A stretch of 64,000 nucleotides of DNA from Sequoia sempervirens (Eukaryota; Streptophyta; Pinopsida; Cupressales; Cupressaceae), in NCBI GenBank assembly GCA_007258455.2, contig VDFB02270651.1:494272320-494336319 (forward strand), written 5' to 3'. This document shows, one piece after another, positions 10,200 through 22,249 of the stretch (within the stretch, counting starts at the first letter, position 1; each line of letters starts with the position of its first letter). The position numbers and the translations under genes are program-made. The notes beneath the pieces were generated by a model. That model had not been told where the DNA came from. It ran no database searches and saw only the letters and a list, made by a program, of their open reading frames with translations.

Positions 10200-11085
10200 A
10201 CTTAGGGTAAAAGCACAAAGCTGTGTCACATTTTCAGCCAACTTATCAATGCAATTGAATTTAATTATTTCTAACTAAAAATCAATTTTGGTCAAACATA
10301 TGATCTAGTAAGATTCATTTTAGCTAAGTTAGATACTTCCACAACTTTTTCAACTAAATTTGTTGACTAAAAATATATGGAGCACCACTTTGAGTCCAAT
10401 TTACCAAAAAATTAAAATTATTTGAAAAGCTTGAAGTTTCAATAACTCCTACTAATGTAAATAACATTTTTTTAAAAATATAAAAATACCCTTTTGTAGA
10501 TCCATAAGTGTAGTTTTCAAAAATATATTTATTTTAATAGTTTTATTATTATTTATATTTATATTTTTTATTTTTACTAAAATTAGGTTATTAGCACAAA
10601 ATATTAGGTTGATTACAATGCCAAGGAAAAATACTAAAACTCATTAAAAAGAATAAAAAAAATATGATGCACTAGATAAAAAAATCTATTTCAAGATGGT
10701 ATAATTGTTTTTCCATTTTAGATAAATATTTAATATGAAAGTTGACATTTAATGGAAACAACTGTTTTTTGATTCACGCACATTTTAATATTTATTTAAA
10801 AATATATATTTATCAAATTTGAAAAAAAAAATATCCATGCACTAAAGTTACAAGTTATAAATACACACAAAAAAGTTGAAAGAAAAAAAATTACTATAAA
10901 AATTTTGACGTCTCATGCAACTTTATTTTTCAGCATTTTATCAGCAACTAAATTATAGTGTTAATTTATTAAAAACTAGTTTAAAATAATTTTTTATTTA
11001 AAAAAAAAAATACAAACATAAAATATACTAAAAAATACATATTTTATTAGTTTACATAATTTCAAATTTCAAAACATATATGCCA
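10200..11085. other. AT-rich stretch interrupting ORF-B
   Basis: About 880 bases dominated by A/T runs, unlike the coding-like flanks on both sides. It has no ORF, clear terminal repeat or target duplication that I could find. It may be an old insertion. Confidence 0.4.
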
Positions 11086-14000
11086 TTTTTTAGTGATTCA
11101 AGTTTAAAAGTTGGATCAGTGTTGGTCATTTCCTTTATAAAGCGTGACACAAATTTGTGCTTTTATCCCTTAACATTAATGAAAATTTCTCTATTGGGAA
11201 TTATCCCAATCACCACTAACATACTAAGCTTGAGTTCCTTCATTTTTGTCCAAGCTCCTAGACTATTTTCTATTACTTGCAAATCTTGAGAAAATGTATC
11301 AATGGTTTTATTTAGTTCTACCTTAACACTTTCCACAATTGATTTCAAGAGTTTTGTTCCCTGTTCCAACATCTTGTCAATAAATTTTGCAATTGCTCTA
11401 ACTCTTGAATGTGTCTTTTCGGCCTTCTATATCATAGGATATTTGATTTTGGTGGCCATAGGTTCAAAAAAAATTGAAGATTGAGTAATATTTTGGAGTA
11501 CCAAGGTCAATTGTTCAATTCTAGCCTTGTATTGATCCTTAACTTTCTTTTCCTAATCATACTTCTCAATAAGAGAACCCAATTCCAACTATGCATCTTC
11601 CTTGGCGGATTCATGAGTTCTTTTTCCAAGCTCAATCCTTGTAATTGAATATTCATAAATATCATCTTCAGTAGCTTTTCTAGGAGGAGGGTGTACAACC
11701 TCTACATACTTATATCTAGCATTGTCTACTAACACCCTTGAAAGAGGTCTTGGTTTCTTTATATATTTTTTCTTCACTAGCACCAACTAACCAAATTTAA
11801 AGTCATTTGGAGAGATGGCTTGCTTCTTTCTTTTGGGTGCCTAAGACAATAGCCAAGGGGGAGAGGAGAAAAACTTCCTTCAAGTCCATGGTTTGAGAAG
11901 TTGTAGTTGCACACACAAATGTGGTTGTCACAAGTGGTGGGGTGTTAGTCAAAACTGCTATAGGAGTTTCCACACTTGTCACATTTTACACAGACTCAGT
12001 TATAAAATTATCCAACCTAGAGTGTGAAGTCACATCAAAAGAAGGTGAAGATAAAATTGGAAAACTACAAGGAGAACCAAAAACATTCTCAAAATCATTC
12101 CTAGGACTCTCAAAAAAGGACCCCGAGGTTGGGGATGAATGAATTGAATAAATGAAAACAAAAGGTGTAACAAAAATAGTGACCGTAGAAACAACAGCGG
12201 CAGATGGCAAAGGTTGTTCAATTGAAACAGTGGGAGAAGTAGTAGGAATGGTAGAAACAATAGGGGATGATGTAAAATTGGTGTCTTCTTGAATATTCTC
12301 ACGTGGAGACACTTGTATTTTTTCATCTTTCCCCCTTCTTCTTGTTCTTCCTCTTGAACTAATACTTCCTCCCTAGCAATGGATGGCCCTTCAGTCCTCT
12401 TACTTTTACCTCATTTCACTATGAATCTAATCTTCAGTTTAGGAGTTTTACTTATAGTTGGAACATCTCCCATATTATTTGATCTTAGTTCTTCTTTCTT
12501 ACCTGCATGTCCCTCAAGCTCTTCCTCTTCGGATCTAGTGTTGAAATTTTTCAACCTTATACCGTTCTCTTGTAACCAAACATTAGTATTAGTGAGAATG
12601 GGTTGGAATCTCTCCATGATTGAAATAACCTCCTTTTGAGACCACTGGATTGAAGGGAGAGGAATCCCTTAAACATTATTTCTCTCATATGTGGGATCCA
12701 AGATATCTTCATCATCCTCCATGTCATTTGGGATATTTTCTAGATCTAAGTTCACAATCTACTCCAAATTCAACTGACAATAATCCAATTTTCTTATGAA
12801 CTCTTCAATTATGTAATCAACCCAAATATCTTCCACTCTATGAACATGAGTGTAGGACTTCTTGATTCTATCCTTCATCTCCCTGTAGTTGAAGTCAAAC
12901 CTCTTTCTGTAGGTCTTCATTGTGACCCATTTCATTTTAGATTCCACAAACTTTGCTTTAGGATAGCTCAGGATGGAATACCTACCTATAGTGAGAGGAA
13001 ATTTGAACCCTGGCTTATGTGATTCAACTTGTTTGCTAAGGACAACTATGATCTATCTACAGAGTTCCATGAGAATGATTTTATCACTTGGATATCTTGG
13101 GAGCATGTGAGGATATCTAGCAAAGCAACCAACTTTGATGTAAGTAAAAGTAGGGAACTGTAAGTACAGACAACTAAACTTATTTACCATTGACCATGCC
13201 TCATTTGAGACAACTGAACTTATTAACCACTGAACATGCAAAGATATGGGGAAAAAAAGCATCATTGACTCTTCTAAAGTGACGAATAATCTTATTCAAA
13301 GTCAATTATGAGTAATAATGATACAGTAGAATACATCTCCTATGTCCCTCAGATGCAAGTCCTAGAAAATTCCTCATTGATGCAACAACATATAAACCAA
13401 ATATGAGGTCATGTAAAATTTTAATGAAGTAGGCACCTTTACAAGTTGATCATGAATGGCGTCACTAATTTGTTGTCCCCAAAAAATCTATTCTTTCCTC
13501 TTCTTCATAACATGAATGTACAAGTACATGTCCACTCTTGAAAATTGGAAGAGTTAGGAAAACCTTTAACCCTGCTGAGAAGGGTAATTAGATCAGTAAT
13601 TTCCTCAACAAAGTCACTTCAAGGAAAACTCTTTGGCCATCTTGAGATAATGGGCCTTGAATTCTTCAACCATCTTGTGTTAATTGTCTTCCTACAATAA
13701 TTTGGATCCCTATCAACATATGAATGAATGCTAAAACACAAAAGATTCTTGTCAAAAAAATATGCATCAAGTCAAAATATTATGTTTCCATCAAGATCTC
13801 TCACACTCCTATCATCCTTGTTGTAATGAGAATCCACTACAGGAACAAACTCAGGATTGTGTGCATCTACTAGAAGTTAAGCCACCAACTAAATGTTTCT
13901 TTCTACAATGTATCTCATCCCCTCATCCAATGGTTACTTTCTAGTTCTCTCCAAGAATTCAAACATGTCAACATGTCCTATATTCGTGTACTTTATTTCA

Positions 14001-14175
14001 TCAATTGTGTTAGAAGAAATCAAGGTTGTCGAGAAAACCCCTTAATACTTGTACTTCATGACTTTTTTTTCTTGGAGATGTGTCTGGCATCCGTGAAGGA
14101 GCTATAGGGAGAGTAAAATGCTTGTACCCTTTCAAGAACTCAAGCATGAATGGCTAATACAACATACAAGTGAAA

Positions 14176-15479
14176 TTGTAGAAAGAAGTTAATATTTTCT
14201 AGTGTTTGAAAAAAACTAGGGTTATATGCACTGGTGGGAAAAAATTGAGTTTATGCATATGCTTTGGGGTTCAGGTGCAAGGGTGCTGAAAAAATCAACA
14301 TTTGCACGAGATTGGCAACTTGGATGTAGAGGTGGAAATTTTTTGAGTGTCAACATGAGATTTTGCATTTTAGGTGCAAAGGTGGAAAATTTCTACACTT
14401 CTACATGTAGTTTTCAATTTGAGTGCAATGGTGCTGAAAAAATGTGCTCTTGCATGTTCTTTGCTTGTTTTGGATGTAAGAGTAGAAAAATTCTATGCTC
14501 CTACATATTGATAGTGTAGAGGTGAATAAAAATTGAAAAACATGGGTTCATAACAATTTACATGCAGAGTTTAAACCTCGTGAAGTGGATAGTGAACCAT
14601 CTTAAACAAAAGAAACCCTAATGAGATTAAACTAAGATCAAGGCATGGGATTAGTGAGCAAACAATCATCTATGAATCGAAACAACCATATAACTAACAA
14701 CACAAAAGAAAGTGTAGAAACTCAAAACACAAAACATTAAACCATACACAAATATATACATTCAAAACAATGAAACAAAAAAAAATGGAAAACATGGTAA
14801 AAGTTGTACATACCCAGAGACCACAAAAAATGAAATGTTCTAGCAAAACCCTAGCGAAATCCACTTGCTAGCAATCGAGAAATCCAATGAAAAATGTGCC
14901 AAGAGTAAACAAAAATATTGTAAGTAAATACTAAGGGAAAAAATGGTTCATAATGGAATTAAAACAAAACCAAAATCAATTAAAACCACTTAAAACTCAT
15001 TAAGACCTGTAATAAATGTTGAAACGTGTGAGACTGAAGATGCATTGACACAAAATTTTAGTGCTTCAACATATTTTCAACATTCTGCAAAAGGCATGCA
15101 AGGATGTTGAAATTCAAGGCTCCTACATGTTTTATTTTTGCCAAAGGAGTGCAAGGGCACTGAATTTCAACACTCTTGCATATGCAAGAAAAATGACTAA
15201 CTCTAAAAACTATAGTTTTGCAATTTTTAACCTTTTGCAATTTTTCGAAAGGCGAAAAGACTAAACACTTGAAATGAATTTTCGAGGCTTGGGACCACAC
15301 ACAAGGGCGAGTAATATTTTCCTTGTTTTGCTCAAAATGAATTTTCGAGGCTTGGGACCATGCACAAGGGTGAATAAGATTTTGCTCATTTTGTGTTCTT
15401 AGAGAACGTGGGCTACAAAATAGACAAGTTTCGTAGGGGTTCTCTTATGAATTGAGCACAAATGAATATGCGAATAACA
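14176..15479 (-). repeat. Post-integrase spacer, copy 2
   Basis: Paralogous to 306-2523, in the same orientation, and upstream of ORF-B in the minus sense. Relative to copy 1 it lacks the SINE and about 720 bases carrying the 103-bp repeats. It carries a private tandem duplication of about 64 bases (about 15268-15331 and 15332-15395) that contains GAATTTTCGAGGCTTGGGAC. The match ends abruptly at 15479, where an RNase H fragment begins, so the upstream pol of this second element is missing. Confidence 0.65.
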
Positions 15480-15945
15480 GGTTGCTATACTTTTCACCAT
15501 TAGAAAGTAGTTCACACACATGACTAGGGATATGAAAAATATTATCCCAAATAGTAACCTTTGATGTGAAAGATCTCAAGTTGGTGAGGCCATCCACCAC
15601 TTTATTACCAAATCTAAACACGTAAGTATATTTGCAATTATCAAAGTTCATCATAATATTTCGTGCCAAGAGGATGGGGTCTCAAAGGGACCAACAAGGC
15701 TTTGCCATCCTGCTCAACAACATTATAGTGTTCCTGGAATCACTTTCGATTGTCAGGTTAGATATACTTGCATTCTTGGCTATATGAATGCCATGGTAAG
15801 TCACCGCCACCTCAGCAAAATTTGAAGTTTGGACATTGAAATTCACCATATGATCCAACATCATTTTGTCATTATGATCTGTGATGACACCACCTCCGCT
15901 CGCCTGACCCAGGTTACCTTTGTTTGAGCCATCAAAATTGAGCTT
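15480..15945 (-). pseudogene. RNase H (RVT_3-type) domain fragment
   Basis: The minus strand encodes LKLNFDGSNKGNLGQASGGG, then NVQTSNFAEVAVTYHGIHIA, NLTIESDSRNTIMLLSRM and, after a frame change, YTYVFRFGNKVVDGLTNL. These match the FDGS, ESDS and NxVADxLA landmarks of the RNase H domain found at the end of plant LINE ORF2 and in related host proteins. It stops where the spacer copy ends. The fragment has at least one frameshift and no RT upstream. It is probably a LINE relic; a captured host RNase H-like gene is possible. Confidence 0.65.
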
Positions 15946-15956
15946 AAGCCAACTGG

Positions 15957-16010
15957 CCTCGGGGGAGGGGGGGAGGCGCGGGGTGTTGGGAGGGTGGAGG
16001 GAGGGGAGAC
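15957..16010 (+). other. G-rich tract, potential G-quadruplex
   Basis: About 50 bases are nearly all G with short spacers, including at least six runs of three or more G, in an otherwise AT-rich area. It directly abuts the RNase H fragment. Confidence 0.7.
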
Positions 16011-16366
16011 CATATTTGGATAAAAATTATGTATTTCTATATTGATTTAATTAAATATATAATTAAATAATAAAAAATTACAAATGATTAATATATACAC
16101 AAATTTTAATAACTTGATAAAAATTTCTAGTCATAATTTTACAACAATATCCATGTAAAAATAGATGCCACTAATACTAAAAGTTAATATGCACTATAAG
16201 AAGTAAAACAAATGTATGAATAATGTCAATGCAACTTTAAGCTCTTAATATTTTTTTATGAATCATCCAACGAACATAAAGACATATATATACTAAACTA
16301 AACAACTAATTACAAAGTTGATTTGTATAAAAATTAATGATACACTAAGAACTAATATACACCAAT
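16011..16366. other. AT-rich noncoding
   Basis: No ORF or recognisable repeat; only AT-rich low-complexity sequence. Confidence 0.5.
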
Positions 16367-18767
16367 TCAAAAAAAATCAAGAAATTCCAAATGAACTGAA
16401 AATAGACAATGGCCCAACAAGACCCTAAGTGCTAACCACAAACACTTGGGTGCCACCGTAAAATATACACCCGTGATGAATGAGACTAGTGTTGCATTGA
16501 TTGCATTGGATACCCATTTTTTTCCACTATAACGATCTCCTCTGTTACCAACCATGAAATATAGATACCCTCTATAATATTTTTCCCTAAACAGGATGAA
16601 ATCATGTATCCTTATGTAAACCTCTTGACTCTTAATTGTTAACATAAACACTGCTATGGTGGAAAAGCACAAACCTTGCGTATCGTATACGTTAAAGAAT
16701 TTGAGCGCAGAGGCATGCATCCGCACAGTAACACCCATGTCGTTCTGAACTCCTCTCGGAACTGTAAAGGCCACCGCAAACGTCACGGAAAAACGAGTGT
16801 TGCAATTATAGACAGGTTGTCTCCGGCTTCAATTTTAACCTCAGTATCCATCTTTGGGGATCCCTCCAACAATGGTGTACATCTTTCGAACAACAAATTT
16901 ATCCACGCTTTTCTATGGGCGCCACATTTTCTGAGTTGCCTCCTGTAAGACGTCTTCATCGTGACCATAATTTTGGCTTCCACAACATCCATCGTAGCAA
17001 GACCGTTGTTATCTGCTGCATTTACATTCATTGGAGATAACATCTGCAAATAAACGCACAGGACACCGTTTTCACTCCATTATGCTTTAAATACTAACAA
17101 CAAAAGACGTCGTAACATTCCTAGAAACATAACTATTATCACAGTTTTTGTAAATCATTTCTTTAGAGAAGAGCACTAAATGAAACGGTAGATCTACCGA
17201 TTAGTGGTCCTTAAATATGAAATTTATGGAACATATCTCTGAAGCTTACCATTGTTATTTCTACAATTAGTTTACCTCGGATGTTATGTGACTTTTTTTT
17301 CAAGAAGAGAAAGTTAGGGAATAACCCTTTTAAAAATAAAGGAAGAATAAAAGATATTATGATCTTTTGATTAAAAGAGATATTAATAAAAAATATGTGT
17401 AAAAACTCTCTTAAGAAGGTGGAAGCATAATTATTTATTTCAATAATTATTAAATACAGTCTTTGTGAAAGGGTGTGATGGTTTGGAAACCACCCTTAAG
17501 GCTTATATAAGCATTCATATGAGACTTGGAAAGTAACATAGAGGGAGAAAAGAGGAAAATAATAAGGCATTGCACATTGCGGAAATAGGATTCCGGATTA
17601 GTAGGTTGTGAGCAAGATGGAGAAAGGGCACATCTATAGTGTGTGTCCAACTTGGGGTACAATAGGGTGCACTTAGGACGCTTGGCTAGGGTATGGTTTG
17701 CCACGAGTGTTGAGCATTGCTCCAGAGGAACCAACACAACGTGAAGAGCGGCAAAGTACGCTTTTTCCTCCTAGATTGCTCACAAACGAAAGAGGCTGAA
17801 CCAGATTACATTCCAACAATAGTTGGAACTCTTCTGCACATTTCAAAGATAAGTATTAATGCCTGATAATTATCCAAGCAATAAAGTTGTTTTAAATCCT
17901 TTGAGTTTATTGAATTAATAATTTATTATGGCATGATTGAATGTATTTAAATGCAATTTTTTAGTTGATCAATTTATTATATGCAATTAATTTCAAACAA
18001 TTGAATTGGGTATTAAATATTATATTAAATATTGTGCATAAAAGTTTTGAGAATTCATTTATGAAATCATTTTAATTGTTGCATTTTAAATTTGGGAATT
18101 AGTTTCATTTCATTGGAAGCCAATTCGAAATCCACTGATGCTTTGTGAAAAGCCATCTGGCCATCCTTGTCAGCGTGGTTGATTAAAAATGAAGGGTCCA
18201 TGTATTCGGATAACAAAGTTTTCACCACTCTAATACTGCCATATTTTCAGAGCAAAATGAAGGGTATTTTTGTTGTCCTTTCGAGTACATCAGACTTATG
18301 TTTAATGGTGGAGAACTTGTACTCTTCAAAGAGAGGTCACAAATTCAAATTTTGCGAGGTGAGGTATGTACATCTTGTATTGTGAAGGAGAAATCAGATG
18401 CTTTTATTGAAAATATGGAATAGTCCCATATACTTAAAGTCATCTGTAGACCTAAAAACAAATTACCAAATATCCTAAACTATAAAAAAGACTTTATAGT
18501 TCATGACCATGCACACTCCATAACGAATTGCATCCATCTCATCCTCCTCCTTTTTCAGGGCTGCATCTAGATGTATTCTTAATAACTCATCTACGATCTC
18601 TAGATCACCTCTTTATTGACGCTAATTGCAATGGAATGAGAGTTTTTCCAGCTTTGAAGAAATACTCTACGAAAATTTCTTGGCAATTTAACTCGGAGGT
18701 GGGGTGTGTAATGTTTTCTAGTCACCCCACAAGTAGCTTTTCAAAATTGTTGATAGCTGGAAAATAA
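16367..18767 (-). pseudogene. Ankyrin-repeat / PGG-domain membrane protein gene, broken
   Basis: The minus strand shows ankyrin-type segments at about 18700-18490 (AGKTLIPLQLASIKR and, one frame off, GDLEIVDELLRIHLDAALKK) and 18240-18130 (GSIRVVKTLLSEYMDPSFLI then NHADKDGQMAFHKAS). A later exon begins at 17049 after a good acceptor (TTTATTTGCAG). It reaches GDNLSIIATLVF and, after a frameshift near 16783, VTFAVAFTVPRGVQNDMGVT, which is the start of a PGG domain with following hydrophobic membrane segments. Plant ankyrin-PGG proteins (ITN1/ACD6-like) are membrane proteins in stress and defence signalling. At least two frameshifts and missing ankyrin repeats mark a pseudogene or a heavily truncated paralogue. 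The intron carries an LTR-like insertion. Confidence 0.65.
17283..17818 (+). mobile_element. Possible solo LTR inside the ankyrin-gene intron
   Basis: The segment runs from TGTTATGTGAC to ATTCCAACA. It contains a TATA box in GCTTATATAAGC near 17508, followed by GC-richer transcribed-looking sequence. This is typical of a plant LTR. I found no matching 5-bp target duplication, so the boundaries are tentative. Confidence 0.35.
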
Positions 18768-19827
18768 AAAATAAAAAAAAATTGTTGATAGTTATTATTA
18801 TGCCAAAGGCCTTCTTTATTTGATAAAGGACAAGTGGAATTTCTAAATTAATTGTTGAGAAATTGTCATATAAATTATTTCAACACTACAAATTTAATTT
18901 AGTTTATATATGTATTTTATATGGTAAGTAGTTGGAGAATTGGGTGAGAATAAATTGATTTGTTATTTTTTAAAATTTTGTTTTTGTATGTTTTATATAT
19001 ATGTATTTTATATGGTAAGTGGTGGGGGGTTGGGTGAGAATAAATTGATTTGTATTTTTCATGTTTACACTATTTTGTATGTCTTCATATCAATTATATT
19101 TCATTGTTCTAGTAATTAATGTTACATGGTTTTATTTTGGTTGATTTTTTACATTTCTTTATAGTTTTCCATAATTACTCACTATTCATATAGTTTATGA
19201 TATTGGTGCATTTTTAAGGAGCACTTCTCATATGTTCATACTTTTAATTTTGTGTACAAATCATGATTTCATGTATTGGTAGTTGTTGACAAATTTGATT
19301 TTGGAAATTCTCCCTAAAATTTTAAAGTGGTGTTCTACATGAATTGGTGGATCTATATTTGGATTTTTAGACTAGAGCTCTCTATGGAATCAATGGTTAT
19401 AAGTGTTGTTAAGTTAGCCTCCCTCTATTTGTTGCTAAGAAATCACTAGATTGAGCAAACCATTTCCTACATAATCTTATGAGAGAAAATCATGCATACA
19501 AGCTTACATAATAACCATAATACAAAAATCAAAGACATACCACAAGGTCACACATGCTATATCCTAGGAGAAACCTTAATAGGAAGAAACCCAATTGCCT
19601 AAAGCATCCACACTCAATGCATTATTCAACAATGAAACATTGCAATACACTTAAGAATCTCCAAGAAATATTTTGAAACATCAAGCTCTTTTAATGCATC
19701 ATCCATGTGTCCATACATAATGTGTAACTATTGAACACACACATCATGTCATGCTTCATGTATTCACTTAACAAGAAATCTCAATACAAATGACATCCCA
19801 CTCAAATAACCAACAAGCCTATTAGGA
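18768..19827. other. Noncoding, with a short direct duplication
   Basis: AT-rich sequence. A segment beginning TATATATGTATTTTATATGG near 18905 is repeated about 91 bases later near 18996, and both copies continue into TTGGGTGAGAATAAATTG. Nothing else is recognised. Confidence 0.5.
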
Positions 19828-21537
19828 TTTCTAACAAGATCATAACAGCAAAAACTTGGTGCTTCCATAAAAACACTTACACACAATGAGCCTAATTTAC
19901 ATTACCAAAGAGATTGATAAAGAGTTTATAGTTGACTAAAATGTACATTATGATCTTGCCTAAATAGGAAAGGTAGTGAAGATAGTCATGTGAAACATAA
20001 TGACTGACTAACCCTTCAAACAAGGAACACTTGTTAACTCACATGACAAGCTTTGTAGTGAGTGGCAAGTGATAATGCAAGAGGTGTAGAGGTGTCTCAC
20101 AAAGTGTGAGCAGTTGTCTCAACCACATGAGGTGTTACAAAATACTACAAGTCCTCTAAGTGAGCTTAAGTGTAGTGTGAATAGGAATCTAGTAAGTGGG
20201 CTTAAAGCTAACTAGTTTAATAATAAAGTTTTTTTGCACTAACCCCCCTTAAGTGATATTTAGGGATTAAGCTAAAAATTGAAAAGATGAGTCTTGAGAA
20301 CAAGGTGTGGTAAGGTACTCATGTACAATTATGATTTCTCACAAATGGAGAAAAAAGAGAAAACTCAATGGGAATAAAAATCCTCTCCAAAAAAGAGAAA
20401 GAGAAATATAAGGCCGAGCCTAAAAGGACATCCCATGAAGATAGGAACATGATGATGAATAACTCAAAATAACAAATAATTTTGTAAATGCACTCATATA
20501 AAGTGTCACAACTAAATATGTGTTCCTTAGGGAGGGAATTTTTTAGTTATGCTGAATTATAAAGTTTAATGGGGTTATGTAGTTTCTTGATTTGTCATCA
20601 CAACAATGGATCCTTGTGATTCTCATCTCATGCATGTTTTCCTTGATGCACACCCTTTTTCAATTTCTTGTACATCTTTTGGACCTAGTTCTGGGTCTAA
20701 ATTCATGTGCACACTTTTCTGCCCAATTTTAGTTGGTCTTCTTATACCTCTTCATATTAGCATTAAGGGGGGTTTATAACAATAATATGATAATGCTTCC
20801 TTGGTTTCAATGGAGAAATGGAGGAACCTCATACTTTTCGGAGGGTTTTATAGACCTTTTATTTTTATCTCTCATATGGGGGATTATTTCAGTGGATCAT
20901 ATTTTATGAGATTCTAGTACTTATTTAGAGCACCATGATGCATATTTTAGTAGTGCACTACATGCCACTTGTGCATTTTTTTATTGTACTCTAGAATCAT
21001 AGCAATATTTATATTTTCAACTTCTCAAACATTTGTGTATTCATGGTTTAGTGTTCCATATATTCACTCGTGCAGTATTTTGTATCTCTTATCTTGATCT
21101 ATATTTCTTGGAGGTGAATTTATAACAAGATTATAATAGAAAAAAATGTGTGCTTCTACAAGAAACACTTGCACACACTGAGCCTAATTTACATTATCAA
21201 AGAGATTGATAAACGAGTTTAGAGTTGATTAAAATGTACAATATGATATTGCCTAAATAGGCAAGGTAGTGAAGCTAGTCATGTGAAACAAAATAACTAA
21301 CCCTTCAAAGAAGGAACACTTTTGAACTCACATGAAAAGTGTTGTAGTGAGTGGCAAGTGATCATGAAAGAGGTGTAGAGGTGTCTCACCAAGTAAGAAC
21401 ACTCCTCTCAACCACATGCTAGGTGAGAAAAAAATCTACAAGTCCTCTAAGTGAGATTAAGTGTAGTGTGAATAGGAATCTACTAAGTAGGCTAAAAGCT
21501 AACTAGTTTAATAATACCTCTTTTTACACCAACAAAA
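19828..21537. mobile_element. Pair of LTR-like direct repeats with short noncoding body
   Basis: About 19828-20246 and 21122-21537 are direct repeats sharing GAGCCTAATTTACATTA, AGAGGTGTAGAGGTGTCTCA and AGCTAACTAGTTTAATAAT. The roughly 870-base interior has no gag or pol. A purine tract, minus-strand TTAAGGGGGG, abuts the left repeat, and plus-strand TTCTTGGAGGTGAA precedes the right repeat, so the orientation is unclear. A non-autonomous LTR element (LARD/TRIM-like) is the simplest reading. No target duplication was identified. Confidence 0.5.
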
Positions 21538-21636
21538 CCAAACCCAATCACTAAATATGTGTGTTATTTTATAGATATAAATTCACACAAAACAACCAAG
21601 TTGTAAAAATGAAGCTTGAAGATTGGAAGTGTAGGA

Positions 21637-22151
21637 TGTTGATGTTATAGTGGCAGGAGATATCTTTCTCTCAAGATTTAAATAATAAATTATTAAAAAG
21701 GCAAGGACTAGCCTTAATTATAAATTACATTTTATATTTTTATTCCTTAAAAGAAGCCGACCTATATGAAGAGATGCCTTGCTCAAATGTATATATACAA
21801 GGTGAAGTGGATTCACCAAACATCAATTCATTCTACATTCAATTAGCACTCTCAAGGAGAAGTTTGCACCCTAGCAGTAGATCATAATTTTTGTAGCGAC
21901 AATTTGACTTCAAGGAGATTAATATTCGATTGTATCAAGGAGAGATTCTCATCAATTATTTTTTCAAGTTTTCCCTTGAGAAGGGTCTGATTTGTAAAGC
22001 AGATTTTTTCTCTTATTTGTCCTATATATAAGAGATATATTTTGTTGGGTTTTTCTCACTTGAGGAGGGTTTTCCTAGGGTAAACTACTATGTTCATTTG
22101 TCTTATGTGTTGCATTAATTTATTACTTACATTTATGATCTAAAACTAACA
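21637..22151 (+). repeat. 5-prime LTR of the gag-only copia element
   Basis: It is collinear with 23658-24170 with only scattered differences. TGTATATATACAAGG near 21789 is a TATA-like region. The minor differences from the other LTR suggest an old insertion. Confidence 0.9.
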
Positions 22152-22249
22152 TCTAGGACAGATCTTGAAGTATTGTAGATCTGAAGCTGCAAATTATTAC
22201 AGACCTAAGGGAAGATCATTGAAGGTGAATTTGTGTGGAAAAAGAAGAT

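Larger units (their letters stand above)
9767..14175 (-). pseudogene. ORF-B: long extra ORF of Ty3 element, interrupted
   Basis: A decayed coding region of about 4.4 kb. In order: an N-terminal part homologous to 1-305 (14175-13869); a middle part including FDFNYREMKDRIKKSYTHVH (12947-12759) and a charged stretch at 12617-12411; a Ser/Thr/Pro-rich segment (12312-11986); a basic stretch MVLVKKKYIKKPRPLSRVLV (11786); and helical, probably coiled-coil C-terminal parts (11372-11163 and 10015-9767, ending KKYKYFLEKDGGE). The stop codon TGA is the first three bases of the LTR. Many stops and an AT-rich interruption at 10200-11085 break it. The overall plan, globular then low-complexity then coiled-coil, recurs in ORF-C at 52281-56560. 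I recognise no enzymatic domain. Extra ORFs of this kind are reported in Tat/Ogre elements; membership is inference. Confidence 0.6.

Noticed and set aside
12030..12326. Leucine/phenylalanine-rich 98-codon minus ORF
   Set aside because: It is an alternative frame of the Ser/Thr/Pro-rich part of ORF-B.
1..15479. Spacer copies 1-2523 and 13869-15479 as the two LTRs of one element
   Set aside because: Both copies contain the start of the same protein-coding ORF on their left side, so they are not bare LTRs, and a separate LTR with purine tract and primer-binding-like site lies between them.
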